Origin: Marinifaba aquimaris
GTDB taxonomy: Bacteria > Pseudomonadota > Gammaproteobacteria > Enterobacterales > Alteromonadaceae
DNA: 64,000 nt
Reading direction: 5' to 3'
NCBI RefSeq assembly: GCF_013328345.1
Contig: NZ_JABULX010000013.1
Coordinates: 40,461 to 104,460, forward strand
Shown: piece after piece, positions 44,868 through 53,844 of the stretch
Numbering within the stretch: the stretch's first letter is position 1
How the letters are laid out: every line of letters starts with the position of its first letter
The notes under the pieces: model-generated
What the model saw: the letters and a program-made list of their open reading frames with translations, nothing else
What the model was told of the DNA's origin: nothing
The model's database searches: none
Program-made: the position numbers and the translations under genes

Positions 44868-46124
44868 ATGATATTTAAACAAGCAAAATCGGCAACTTAC
44901 GCCGTACTTTTTAGTTTTGTACTGTTAGCTAACCAAGTGCTAGCGGGGGGAGATCACGCTCATCACCACGTTGAAGAGCAAGCGCCCACAGGTCCTAATG
45001 GCGGAAAACTACTTTCGCAAGGTGAATTAACTCTAGAAGTTGTGTTATTGGAAAATGCTAACCCCGGCTCATTCCGCATTTATCCAAGTATGCACCACGA
45101 GCCGATTAACCCTGATACTTTGACGTTGAATATGCAACTTAAGCGCTTAGGCGATACACCGCAAAACATCCCGTTTTCTGCAAAGCACGATCATTTAAAA
45201 AGTGATAAGGCCATTACACAACCACACTCATTCGAGGTGTTTATTGCAGCCTTGTACCAAGGTAAAAGCTATCAGTGGCAGTTTGAGCACTTTGAAGGCC
45301 GTACACATATTGAAAGCGCAATGGCTGAGCAATTGGCCATCACAACAGAGCAAGTTGGCAATCAAACATTAATAGAAACGCTTGACGTTTTTGGGCAGCT
45401 CACACTTAAACCCAATGCTGCACGCCATATTAATGCGCCTTATTCAGGTTTGATCACCCAGCTCAATGTTGAGCTTGGGCAAGTGGTGACAAAAGGCCAA
45501 GTGCTGATGACAATCAAGAGTAATGAGTCATTACAAAGCTACCAAATTACGGCGCCAATTAATGGTTTAGTCACTGAGCAAAATATTGCACAGGGTGAGC
45601 AAACGCATATTGAAGCGAGTAATGAGAGTCTTTTGACCATAGTGGATACCCAGCAACTTGTTGCTGAGGTTGCAGTGTTTGCCAAAGACCAAGCCAAAGT
45701 TAAAGTGGGTCAGAAGGTTAATTTGCAAATAGGTGAGCAAAGATTAGAAGGCAAACTCGATCAGCGTGTATTTGGCTTATCGGCGCAACAAGCAAAGACG
45801 TACCGCATTTTTATTGATAACCAGCAAGGTTTATTGCACAGCGGTCAATTTGTCAAAGCTCAGATAGAAACGGGACGATTTGAGGTTCAAAAAGCCGTTA
45901 AACGTCAAGCAATTCAAAAACTACAAGCTCACCCAGTGGTTTTTCACAAAGTGGGTGAATACTATCAAGCCGTTAAATTAAAGCTGGGTCGACAAGATGC
46001 TATTTGGGCTGAAGTTATTGATGCTGATGATGGCGTCATTGAATTGGGAGCAAATTATGTTACTGAGAACGCGTATTTAATTAAGGCCGATATTGAGAAG
46101 TCAGGAGTCGCGCATGCACATTAA
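44868..46124 (+). CDS. czcB: Czc-type RND periplasmic adaptor
   Basis: 418 residues. A signal peptide ends near ANQVLA (residue 26), followed by a GGDHAHHHVEE metal-ligand patch. The first 150 residues form a beta-rich N-terminal domain typical of CzcB proteins with a PTGPNGGKLL opening. The barrel-sandwich hybrid core follows from about 165 (LDVFGQLTLKPNAARHINAP). The C-terminus again ends in His residues (GVAHAH). It bridges CzcA and CzcC and may load metal. It starts 18 bp after czcC. Confidence 0.88.
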   Translation: MIFKQAKSATYAVLFSFVLLANQVLAGGDHAHHHVEEQAPTGPNGGKLLSQGELTLEVVLLENANPGSFRIYPSMHHEPINPDTLTLNMQLKRLGDTPQNIPFSAKHDHLKSDKAITQPHSFEVFIAALYQGKSYQWQFEHFEGRTHIESAMAEQLAITTEQVGNQTLIETLDVFGQLTLKPNAARHINAPYSGLITQLNVELGQVVTKGQVLMTIKSNESLQSYQITAPINGLVTEQNIAQGEQTHIEASNESLLTIVDTQQLVAEVAVFAKDQAKVKVGQKVNLQIGEQRLEGKLDQRVFGLSAQQAKTYRIFIDNQQGLLHSGQFVKAQIETGRFEVQKAVKRQAIQKLQAHPVVFHKVGEYYQAVKLKLGRQDAIWAEVIDADDGVIELGANYVTENAYLIKADIEKSGVAHAH

Positions 46125-46181
46125 AGGGATTAACCTGATATTGCTGTTTTTGGAGCAAAGACTCAAAAGTAGGGAGGGTGT

Positions 46182-49100
46182 ATGTTAGAAGCTATCCTCA
46201 AGTTTTCGATTGAACGCGCAAAGCTGGTTTTTTTAGCCGTATTGGCTTTAGCGGCTTTGGGTATCTGGAACTTCAATAAGTTATCGATTGATGCAGTACC
46301 CGATATCACCAATGTTCAGGTGACAATTAATACGGAAGTTGCCGGGTTGACCCCGCTTGAAATTGAGCAACGCGTGACATTTCCACTGGAAACCGCTTTA
46401 GCCGGTATGCCAAAACTAAGTTATACCCGCTCTATATCTCGCTATGGTCTATCGCAAGTTGTTGCTATTTTTGACGATGGCATTGACATTTTCTTTGCTC
46501 GGCAATTGGTCTCTGAAAGGTTGAATGCCGCACAATCTGAATTACCTGTTGGTGCCGAACCCCAATTAGGCCCTACGGCAACAGGCTTAGGCGAGATTTT
46601 CATGTTCACGGTCGATGCAATCGAAGGTGCAACCAATGAAAAGGGAGAGCCTGTTGATGCAACTTACCTTCGCACTGTTCACGATTGGATCATTAAACCT
46701 CAGTTAATGCAGGTCGATGGTGTAGTCGAAGTGAACCCGAATGGTGGGTTTGAGCGGCAAATTTTAATTACCCTTGAACCAGATAAACTGCTTGGAGCTG
46801 GGCTTACGCCTGATGCGATAAGCCAAGCAGTGCTTGCTGATAACCAAAATCAGGGTGCGGGTTTTATTGAAAAAAATGGTGCGCAATATTTAGTTCGCTT
46901 GCAAGGTCAAGTAAGTGAGTTAGCCGAACTTGAAAATATCGACATTACCAATGCTGCTGGGCAATATTTTCCGCTATCGCAAGTTGCCAATATCAAAGAG
47001 GGAGTTGAACTGAGATCGGGGGCTGCCACACAAGATGGTCGCGAAGTGGTGATGAGTACCGTGATGATGCTGATTGGTGAAAATTCCCAGCAAGTGGCTA
47101 AAGCCGTTGGCGCAAAACTTGAAGTGATTCAAACTAGTTTACCCAATGGCGTTGTGATCAACCCCGTTTATGATCGCACTGAATTAGTCAATAAAACCCT
47201 CGCTACAGTTAAAACTAATTTAATCGAAGGGGCATTATTGGTCGTCGTTATCCTGTTTTTGCTGTTGGGTAATATTCGCGCCGCGATTTTAACGGCATTA
47301 GTGATCCCGCTTGCAATGCTAATGACAGTAACTGGCATGGTGCAAAATCGGGTGAGTGCCAATTTAATGAGTTTGGGAGCACTTGATTTTGGCCTGTTAG
47401 TTGATGGTGCGATTATCATCGTCGAAAACTGCTTAAGGCGATTATCTGAGTCTTCTAGGCAAAATAATGCGGCTACTTTAGCACTTAAAGTCAGGCTGGC
47501 ATTAGTTTTTAGTGCAACTCGAGAAGTGATCCGCCCAGCACTGTTTGGCGTGTTTATTATTACTGCCGTTTACCTGCCCATTTTTGCGCTTGAAGGCACC
47601 GAGGGCAAAATGTTCCATCCGATGGCTTTTACTGTCGTAACAGCACTCGTTTGTGCCATGGTGTTATCGATTACTTTTGTGCCAGCTGCCATCGCTTTTT
47701 TCTTTAAAAAGCCAGTAAAAGAAAAGCCCAACCCGATTGTCAGTACCGCAGAAAAACTCTATCGACCTTTACTTAGTTTGGCTTTAAAGGCGAGGTGGAT
47801 AGTAGTGACAGCTGCTGTGGCACTGGTGCTTAGCACAGGCTATATGGGGGCTAAATTGGGGAGCGAGTTTATCCCTAATTTAGATGAAGGCGATATTGCT
47901 ATGCATGCTCTTAGAATACCAGGCACTTCGCTTAGTCAATCCGTAGAAATGCAAAAGAGTGTAGAGCAGGCGATAAATCAACTAGATGAAGTTGAGCGAG
48001 TCTTTTCTAAAATTGGTACTCCAGATGTTGCTACCGACCCTATGCCGCCGAGTGTTGCCGATACTTTTATCATGCTTAAACCCCAAGCAGAATGGCCTGA
48101 TGCTACTAAAAGTAAGGCTGAGCTTATTGAAGAGATTGAAGCCGCAGTGGAGCAAATACCCGGTAATCGTTATGAGTTTTCTCAGCCTATTCAAATGCGC
48201 TTTAATGAATTACTCGCAGGTGTCAGATCTGAACTGGCGATTAAAGTCTTTGGTGATGATCAGCAAGTTTTAGCTCAAACAGCTGAGTCGATAAGGCAAG
48301 CAATCGCGTCAATTGACGGTATTCGCGACCTTGGGGTTGAGCAAGTTACCGGATTACCTGTGTTAACGTTGATCCCCAACAAACAAGCAATGGCGCGATA
48401 CGGTGTGACTCTGGTTGAAGTACAACATCAAGTGGCTAATGCTATGGGTGGGCAACGTTTGGGTAAGCTCTACCAAGGAGATAAGCGCTTTGATATCGTG
48501 CTGCGCTTAGATGAAGATAAGCGCCATAACCTTGATTATTTATCGCGTTTACCAATATTTATAGCACAGGCGAATCAAACCAATGCACATATTCCTTTAC
48601 AAGAGCTGGTGGATATTCAATTAATTGAAGGTGCCAACCAAGTTAATCGGGAAAATGGCAAACGCCGTATTGTGGTGACCGCCAATGTTCGCGAACGCGA
48701 TTTAGGGCGTTTTGTGGCTGATGTGAAACAGGTCATTGCGCAAAAAGTGGATGTACCCGCTGGTTACTGGCTTGAATACGGTGGAACTTATCAAAAGCTG
48801 AGTTCGGCGTCTGAACGTTTACTTATCGTTGTGCCGTTAACCTTGGCTATTATCATTACTTTATTGTTATTGGCACTAGGTTCGTTTAAAGATTCGCTCA
48901 TCATCTTTAGCGGTGTGCCTTTGGCATTAACGGGCGGTATTTTGGCTTTGATCATGCGCGATATTCCGTTTTCTATATCCGCTGCGGTAGGTTTTATCGC
49001 ACTATCGGGTATTGCGATATTAAACGGTTTAGTGATGGTGTCTTTTATTCGCGACTTGGTGAAGCAAAAGCTCGCATTAGAGCAGGCTATTATCCAAGGG

Positions 49101-49304
49101 GCCCTGACGCGATTAAGACCTGTGATAACCACTGCTTTAGTGGCATCTTTAGGTTTTATCCCTATGGCGTTTAATACTGGCATGGGGGCTGAAGTGCAAA
49201 GACCACTTGCCACCGTCGTCATTGGGGGCGTGGTTTCATCAACACTATTAACCCTGTTTGTCTTACCTGCGCTTTATCGCTTATTGCACAAAGACAAACG
49301 TTAG
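46182..49304 (+). CDS. czcA: Heavy-metal RND pump, Czc (Zn/Co/Cd) type
   Basis: 1040 residues with twelve membrane helices. The proton-relay helix reads LGALDFGLLVDGAIIIVEN, the DFGxxVDGA form diagnostic of HME1 pumps for divalent Zn, Co or Cd, clearly different from the Cus-type motif of the other pump in this window. FIPNLDEGDIAMHALRIPGTS is the first periplasmic-loop signature of the family. A GGGAGG ribosome site is placed seven bases before the ATG. It completes the czcCBA operon, ended by the terminator at 49316. Confidence 0.93.
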   Translation: MLEAILKFSIERAKLVFLAVLALAALGIWNFNKLSIDAVPDITNVQVTINTEVAGLTPLEIEQRVTFPLETALAGMPKLSYTRSISRYGLSQVVAIFDDGIDIFFARQLVSERLNAAQSELPVGAEPQLGPTATGLGEIFMFTVDAIEGATNEKGEPVDATYLRTVHDWIIKPQLMQVDGVVEVNPNGGFERQILITLEPDKLLGAGLTPDAISQAVLADNQNQGAGFIEKNGAQYLVRLQGQVSELAELENIDITNAAGQYFPLSQVANIKEGVELRSGAATQDGREVVMSTVMMLIGENSQQVAKAVGAKLEVIQTSLPNGVVINPVYDRTELVNKTLATVKTNLIEGALLVVVILFLLLGNIRAAILTALVIPLAMLMTVTGMVQNRVSANLMSLGALDFGLLVDGAIIIVENCLRRLSESSRQNNAATLALKVRLALVFSATREVIRPALFGVFIITAVYLPIFALEGTEGKMFHPMAFTVVTALVCAMVLSITFVPAAIAFFFKKPVKEKPNPIVSTAEKLYRPLLSLALKARWIVVTAAVALVLSTGYMGAKLGSEFIPNLDEGDIAMHALRIPGTSLSQSVEMQKSVEQAINQLDEVERVFSKIGTPDVATDPMPPSVADTFIMLKPQAEWPDATKSKAELIEEIEAAVEQIPGNRYEFSQPIQMRFNELLAGVRSELAIKVFGDDQQVLAQTAESIRQAIASIDGIRDLGVEQVTGLPVLTLIPNKQAMARYGVTLVEVQHQVANAMGGQRLGKLYQGDKRFDIVLRLDEDKRHNLDYLSRLPIFIAQANQTNAHIPLQELVDIQLIEGANQVNRENGKRRIVVTANVRERDLGRFVADVKQVIAQKVDVPAGYWLEYGGTYQKLSSASERLLIVVPLTLAIIITLLLLALGSFKDSLIIFSGVPLALTGGILALIMRDIPFSISAAVGFIALSGIAILNGLVMVSFIRDLVKQKLALEQAIIQGALTRLRPVITTALVASLGFIPMAFNTGMGAEVQRPLATVVIGGVVSSTLLTLFVLPALYRLLHKDKR

Positions 49305-49315
49305 GGCTGAAATAA

Positions 49316-49344
49316 AAACGCCCAGTCAAATAGCTGGGCGTTTG
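49316..49344. terminator. Intrinsic terminator between czcA and the convergent VF530 gene
   Basis: AAACGCCCAG and CTGGGCGTTT form a ten-base stem around TCAAATAG; A and T runs on either side allow use on both strands. Confidence 0.85.
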
Positions 49345-49396
49345 TTACTCGTTGATAGCGCAATGGCTTGAAAATGCGATAAACATATTGAGATAT

Positions 49397-49918
49397 TTAA
49401 TCTTTTTTATTTAAGCCCCAAGGATCCCATGGTTCATTTGCCGATTGCTCGGTATTGTTTGATACGGGTCGGTTGCTTTTGCGTTTTTGTCTGCGTTCAA
49501 AAAAGTCTCTGGAAGTATCCTTCTTATTTGTGTAACTACCCGCTGATTTAGGCTTATTAGTGCGTGGTCGACCTTTATCTACCGCTGGTGGCGCTTCACC
49601 TGCTATTAGTTCAACAGGCGGTCTTTGTTCCAATCCTTCTGGAATCACGCGTTGCCTTGGTGGTAGTACATAGTTGGCATCATCTGGCTTAGGAAGGTTT
49701 TTGTATTTGTACAAATAAAAAATCTCTAGCTTTTCTCTAGCCCATTCGGTCTTTTTAAAAAACTTAATACTCGACTCTAAACTGGGGTTCTTATCAAATA
49801 CTTTGATACGCGTATATTCAGCGAGTATTTCAAAACCATAAAAGTCGATAAGCTCAGTTAAAATTTGCTTTAGACCGACGCCGTGCAATGGGTTGTTTAG
49901 TTGTTCTTCGGTTGCCAT
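49397..49918 (-). CDS. VF530-family DNA-binding protein with a long basic tail
   Basis: 173 residues. Residues 9-70 match the VF530 family closely: NPLHGVGLKQILTELIDFYG, NPSLESSIKFFKKTEWAREK. Typical family members have about 75-90 residues and end soon after. Here about 100 further residues follow, low in complexity and rich in Lys, Arg, Pro and Asn (KGRPRTNKPK, ERRQKRKSNR), with no predicted fold and a WDPWGL ending. VF530 proteins are thought to bind DNA. It lies 8 bp after the DUF2797 gene and is probably co-translated. Confidence 0.85.
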   Translation of the reverse strand: MATEEQLNNPLHGVGLKQILTELIDFYGFEILAEYTRIKVFDKNPSLESSIKFFKKTEWAREKLEIFYLYKYKNLPKPDDANYVLPPRQRVIPEGLEQRPPVELIAGEAPPAVDKGRPRTNKPKSAGSYTNKKDTSRDFFERRQKRKSNRPVSNNTEQSANEPWDPWGLNKKD

Positions 49919-49926
49919 ATTTGTGT

Positions 49927-50748
49927 TTATTCCACTTCAACCATGACTTCATAAGCACCGAATTTACGAATGTTTATAACGCCATTATCAAAGATTAAGT
50001 ACTGTCCTTTTATACCTTTCAAAATACCCGATACGAGTGGGTCTTTATCAAAATTGAATGATTTTACTTTAGTTGGAAATTCTTCGATTGGGTAATCAAT
50101 TTTTTGAATATCTGCGTCTAATCGTTCAATGGCATATTCGCCTTTTTCCATACATATTTCATTGATAACTTGCTCAACGGTTGGCAATAATTCATCCGCT
50201 TTAGCTTTTAAATCAATGTCATCATTATGGCCTTTTAACATGGCTTGCCACTGGGTTTTATCAGCAATATGTTTGGCTAACTCAACTTCTACTCGGCCAG
50301 AAATATGGCGTGATTCGACTTTCAAAATAGTTAAACCTTGCGTAGCGCCTTGGTCTATCCAGCGTGTTGGTACTTGAGTATGACGGGTGATGCCAACTTT
50401 CAAGCCTGAAGTGTTTGATAAGTATACATAATGTGGCGCATAACAGTTTTCTTCGCCCCATTTGGGTTCACGACAGGTACCTTGCTCATAGTGACAGGTC
50501 TCAGGTTTCATAATGCACATGTCGCAACTTGCTAGCTTTCGCATACAGACAAAACAATGGCCCTGCGAGTAGCTCTTTTTTGTTTTGGCGCCGCAGCTTG
50601 AGCAGTAAATATTACCTGTGTAAGACAGTTCTAGTTTTTTACCGATTAACTCATTTAAGTTTAGTTCTTGCTCACCTACAGGTAAGACATACTGCGCCAC
50701 TTGGTTTTCATCCAAGTGGGTACGCATCTTTTGCAAAGTGCCGATCAT
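49927..50748 (-). CDS. DUF2797 zinc-binding protein
   Basis: 273 residues. Several cysteine pairs near the N-terminus (YCSSCG, HCFVCM, CDMCIMKPETC, GTCREP, NCYAPH) suggest two zinc sites. A segment VYLSNTSGLKVGITR resembles the core of a GIY-YIG-like fold, and VEVELAKHIAD follows. The family function is unknown; nucleic-acid binding is plausible from the fold. It is the first gene of a two-gene unit with the VF530 protein. Confidence 0.85.
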   Translation of the reverse strand: MIGTLQKMRTHLDENQVAQYVLPVGEQELNLNELIGKKLELSYTGNIYCSSCGAKTKKSYSQGHCFVCMRKLASCDMCIMKPETCHYEQGTCREPKWGEENCYAPHYVYLSNTSGLKVGITRHTQVPTRWIDQGATQGLTILKVESRHISGRVEVELAKHIADKTQWQAMLKGHNDDIDLKAKADELLPTVEQVINEICMEKGEYAIERLDADIQKIDYPIEEFPTKVKSFNFDKDPLVSGILKGIKGQYLIFDNGVINIRKFGAYEVMVEVE

Positions 50749-50893
50749 ATTTTTTCTCTCGTGGTCTTATGCCTCTTTGAGGCTGATGGCGATTATATCA
50801 AAGTTTAATGGATAGATGTTTGATGGAATTTTACCGCACTAGTTGTTTTTTGAACTATGCTTAAGAGTGCTGTAAAAAGTTATGGAGAGGGGC

Positions 50894-51340
50894 ATGACAG
50901 ACGCAATAGGGGCGGGTTCTATCCCGCTATCATCTCTAATTGTGCAAACCGCAGGCGAAAAAGCTGAGCAAAATGGCGAAACGTTAGCGACACCTGAAAA
51001 TGTCAATAAGGTTGCAGATCAAGTCGATGAGCAAGTAGCACAAGCTCAGCAAAATCAGGCTCAGCAACAAGAAGCGAAACGCTCTTTGGCCGTAGGGGTC
51101 TCAGCGGCTCAACAACAGCAAGAGCTTGCTGAAATTTATGTTGAACAAAGTACAGGTCAAGAAGTTGAAAACAATTAACCCGACTTTCAACAAGCCGTTG
51201 AATTAGCGCAGCAAGCCCAGCGTGCGGACAGGTTAGAAACTTTAAGTTATCGAAGCGATCAGCAACAGGGATTAAACGAAAGCATCAGTGATGCAACTGA
51301 GTCTAGGCCGCCTAGAAATAGTTTTGAAATTCAAATCTGA
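50894..51340 (+). pseudogene. Small Gln-rich protein gene interrupted by an in-frame TAA
   Basis: The ATG at 50894 follows GGAGAGGGGC and is a better start than the ATG at 50882. Reading runs 94 codons to TAA at 51176-51178. The same frame continues without a stop for 54 more codons to TGA at 51338-51340, encoding PDFQQAVELAQQAQRADRLE and onward to NSFEIQI, with the same Gln/Ala/Glu-rich helical character. A terminator follows directly after the second stop, not the first. One substitution (for example CAA or GAA to TAA) would explain it; a sequencing error or stop readthrough are alternatives. The family is not recognised; helices with ASLIVQ-like start resemble small motility-associated proteins only vaguely. 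Confidence 0.65.
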
Positions 51341-51373
51341 ATCCATACCCCAATTGTTTATTCCAATGTTAAA

Positions 51374-51400
51374 ATGCACAGTCTGTGCCTTTTTTATTTT
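51374..51400 (+). terminator. Likely terminator after the interrupted small gene
   Basis: A compact GCACA-GTC-TGTGC hairpin is followed by CTTTTTTATTTTATT. The stem is short but the T-rich tail is long. Confidence 0.55.
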
Positions 51401-51515
51401 ATTAATCAGTTTTTTTTTGCAAGCTTAACTAAAATTTAATAATTTTTTATTGAACATTTTTGATTTTCAGCCGACAAACTTTATAACGCAGTAAATTTTG
51501 AATGGTGGAGCAGTC

Positions 51516-51929
51516 GTGTTCAAAAAAATAATAATTTTATCTTTACTCTTATCTAGTACCGTTATCGCAAGTAACTCTTTTTCGGTAATTAGCCGTGAGG
51601 GCATTAACCTTGAGATCGCTCGAGTTGAAATGCAATTAAACTTGTCTGAACAGCAAGCAAAAGCCATGTCACCTATTTTAAAAAATAGCATCAAACAAAA
51701 AATTGATGTATTGACCGACTACGGTATTGCTTTTACCAGAGACGCAAAACAACCTGAACTCACTTGGCGTGAAAAGAGTGATATTTACAATCAAATCACA
51801 CTGATTAATCGCGAAGTGACGATGCAAGCAAGTGGGGTTTTAGATGAAAAACAAATGGCAAAGTTTGTCGAAATTCAGCAACAAAAACGTCGCCAATTGT
51901 TTGATTATTTTAAATCACTCGTCAGTTAG
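51516..51929 (+). CDS. Small exported helical protein, function unknown
   Basis: 137 residues from GTG at 51516, chosen because GGTGGA sits seven to nine bases before it and because it starts directly with the signal peptide VFKKIIILSLLLSSTVIAS; an ATG at 51498 would add six residues. The mature part is all-helical and charged, with LNLSEQQAKAMSPILKN and VLDEKQMAKFVEIQQQKRRQ. Such pairs of helices recall Spy/CpxP-like periplasmic chaperones, but the LTxxQ motif is absent. It overlaps the convergent metalloprotease gene by 4 bp at the stop codons. Confidence 0.6.
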   Translation: MFKKIIILSLLLSSTVIASNSFSVISREGINLEIARVEMQLNLSEQQAKAMSPILKNSIKQKIDVLTDYGIAFTRDAKQPELTWREKSDIYNQITLINREVTMQASGVLDEKQMAKFVEIQQQKRRQLFDYFKSLVS

Positions 51930-52762
51930 AGCATTTGAGCTAGCTTAACTACTTTTGGCTTAGCCTTGATTGGGAAAGCAATACTATCTTTGTATTGCAG
52001 GTACTTATCGACAAAAATAGTATCGTTCGTCATTTGAGTTAGGCTATTTACCCACTCAAAACCCGACGTTTTCGCCACTTTGCAGCAAGCGTTGTATCGT
52101 TTCATCACTTTCGCCAGTGATAACCCTTTTTGATGTAAGTGGTAATCGACTTCGACAAAAAATGCGGCGCCTGTCCAATGCACGCGCTGAAACGCATTTT
52201 GTTGCCACATATCTGCGCTAATTTCACTTAACTTAGTTTGTTGCGCTATCGCTTGACGATGGCCTCTGTCTAAACCCGCTTGTAGTTTCACAATAAACTG
52301 TCTTTTATCGTAAATACCGGCCCTTAACATAATAATATTTTGCATGTAGCTAGCAAAGCCTTCGCTTAACCAAAATGAGGCATAATCAAAATAGGGGGTG
52401 TAAAGGTGAGAGAGCTCGTGATATAGCGTCCAATCAGCAGACAAGCTTGCGAGGTTAGCTAATGGGCTAACGTGTAAGTCAACTTCATCAAATGGATTCG
52501 CAGTATTGATAGCACGATTGACTTGCCCCCAAGGTACAGGTGAATCAGAGGCGGCCTGCATTTTTATATTGATAGGTAATTTGGCTTGTGGCAAATCGCC
52601 TAATACTGCTTGAGTAGCTTGCCAGCTTTGATTGATCCAGGTTTTTACTACTTTTTGCTGGGCAACACTTGGAGCAGGGTAAGCTATTTTTAGCTGAAGC
52701 TCGGTTGAGTGGCCGTTAAAACTGTATAGGCTCAAAATAAAGAGCAAAAAGCGAATCATCAT
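51926..52762 (-). CDS. Exported gluzincin-type metalloprotease
   Basis: 278 residues from the ATG at 52762, which follows AAAGGA at good distance and starts the signal peptide MMIRFLLFILSLYSFNG; a longer frame adds 14 residues of no signal character. The zinc motif HELSH is encoded at 52406-52420 and is followed by FWLSEGFASYMQ, whose Glu would be the third ligand, giving HExxH-xn-E. Length and order resemble M1/M61-like peptidases reduced to the catalytic domain. It should act in the periplasm or outside; the substrate is unknown. Confidence 0.8.
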   Translation of the reverse strand: MMIRFLLFILSLYSFNGHSTELQLKIAYPAPSVAQQKVVKTWINQSWQATQAVLGDLPQAKLPINIKMQAASDSPVPWGQVNRAINTANPFDEVDLHVSPLANLASLSADWTLYHELSHLYTPYFDYASFWLSEGFASYMQNIIMLRAGIYDKRQFIVKLQAGLDRGHRQAIAQQTKLSEISADMWQQNAFQRVHWTGAAFFVEVDYHLHQKGLSLAKVMKRYNACCKVAKTSGFEWVNSLTQMTNDTIFVDKYLQYKDSIAFPIKAKPKVVKLAQML

Positions 52763-52922
52763 CTGTTCAATCCTTTGTTTACCCCATAGTGTAACGTATT
52801 GCATCAGGCTTCATCGTGCAGGTAATAGGAAAGGTGTACTGAGTTTTTCTATTCATTTTCAATCGCTTTCTTTAGATTAATTACCTGAATTTTTATCATG
52901 CTCATATTCGGTGGCGCTAGGG

Positions 52923-53771
52923 TTAATGATGCTGATTAAAGTACTTCTTTGGGGATACTTTTAACTGTTTTTTAAAGGCGGTGACAAAAGATGAAGCCGA
53001 TTCGTAACCGAGTTGATAAGCAATCTCCGCTAGGGGGAGTTGAGCATTAATCATGTCGAGTGACTTGAGTATCTTGAGCTTTTGCTTCCAGCGACTAAAG
53101 CCCATTCCATAATATTGGTTAAACAAGCGGTTAAGGGTTCTGCTCGATGCACCTACTTTATCAGCCCATTGCTCTAAACTGAGTTTGTTTGCAGGTTGTT
53201 CACTCAGTGTTTCGATAATAGGCAACAGTCTTTTATCGTTTATTGTTGGCATAAATAGGTCGTTATCAGGGGCTAGCGCCAATTGGTCTAACAAGACCGC
53301 GATTAATCTATCGGTTTGTGGTGTTTGCTGGTAATGCTTGGGCCAACTAGTAATAGTTAAGATCAGTTGTTTTAACAAGGGTTCAACTCTTAAACTGCGT
53401 ACCTGTTCGCCCAAAAACGCACCTAATTCTGCTTGGATGTGCAAGCTGCGATAGGCAACATGTTGACGACAAAAATGCTGGTGTTCAATATTGGGAGGTA
53501 ACCAAAGCGCTTGTTCAGGCGGGACGATAAATAAGCCACAGCTCGTTTCAATATGCATTACGCCTTCCGTTGAATAGGCCAGTTGAGACCAAGGGTGAGT
53601 ATGCTTATTAATTTGCGTCATGGCAGGAAATTCATTACTCAAAGGGACGACTGGGCGGGGTAACGTTTGATATTCTCGGCTAGGTTCACGCGCTTCCCAG
53701 CTTTGCCCTTTTTCTTGAGCCAAACTGATATTACTGCTATCTAATGTCTGTTTAGGTAAATTACTTGTCAT
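52923..53771 (-). CDS. AraC-family regulator with cupin sensor domain
   Basis: 282 residues from ATG 53771 (MTSNLPKQ). A longer frame reaches 53840, but would leave only 4 bp to the divergent transporter start, so the shorter start is more likely. The N-terminal half is a cupin (INKHTHPWSQLAYSTEGVMH). The C-terminal half has two helix-turn-helix units (LSLEQWADKVGASSRTLNRL and LAEIAYQLGYESASSFVTAF). The divergent MFS gene with about 70 bp between starts is the probable target. The inducer is unknown. Confidence 0.88.
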   Translation of the reverse strand: MTSNLPKQTLDSSNISLAQEKGQSWEAREPSREYQTLPRPVVPLSNEFPAMTQINKHTHPWSQLAYSTEGVMHIETSCGLFIVPPEQALWLPPNIEHQHFCRQHVAYRSLHIQAELGAFLGEQVRSLRVEPLLKQLILTITSWPKHYQQTPQTDRLIAVLLDQLALAPDNDLFMPTINDKRLLPIIETLSEQPANKLSLEQWADKVGASSRTLNRLFNQYYGMGFSRWKQKLKILKSLDMINAQLPLAEIAYQLGYESASSFVTAFKKQLKVSPKKYFNQHH

Positions 53772-53844
53772 AATTGACTCTATTAGTCGTATCAGCTGCA
53801 CTTTATACTGTATTCTCTTAACAATAAAGAGTGAAATCATCAGT

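Noticed and set aside
48791..49222. 143-codon minus-strand frame inside czcA
   Set aside because: Antisense shadow of membrane-helix codons of the pump; no independent support.
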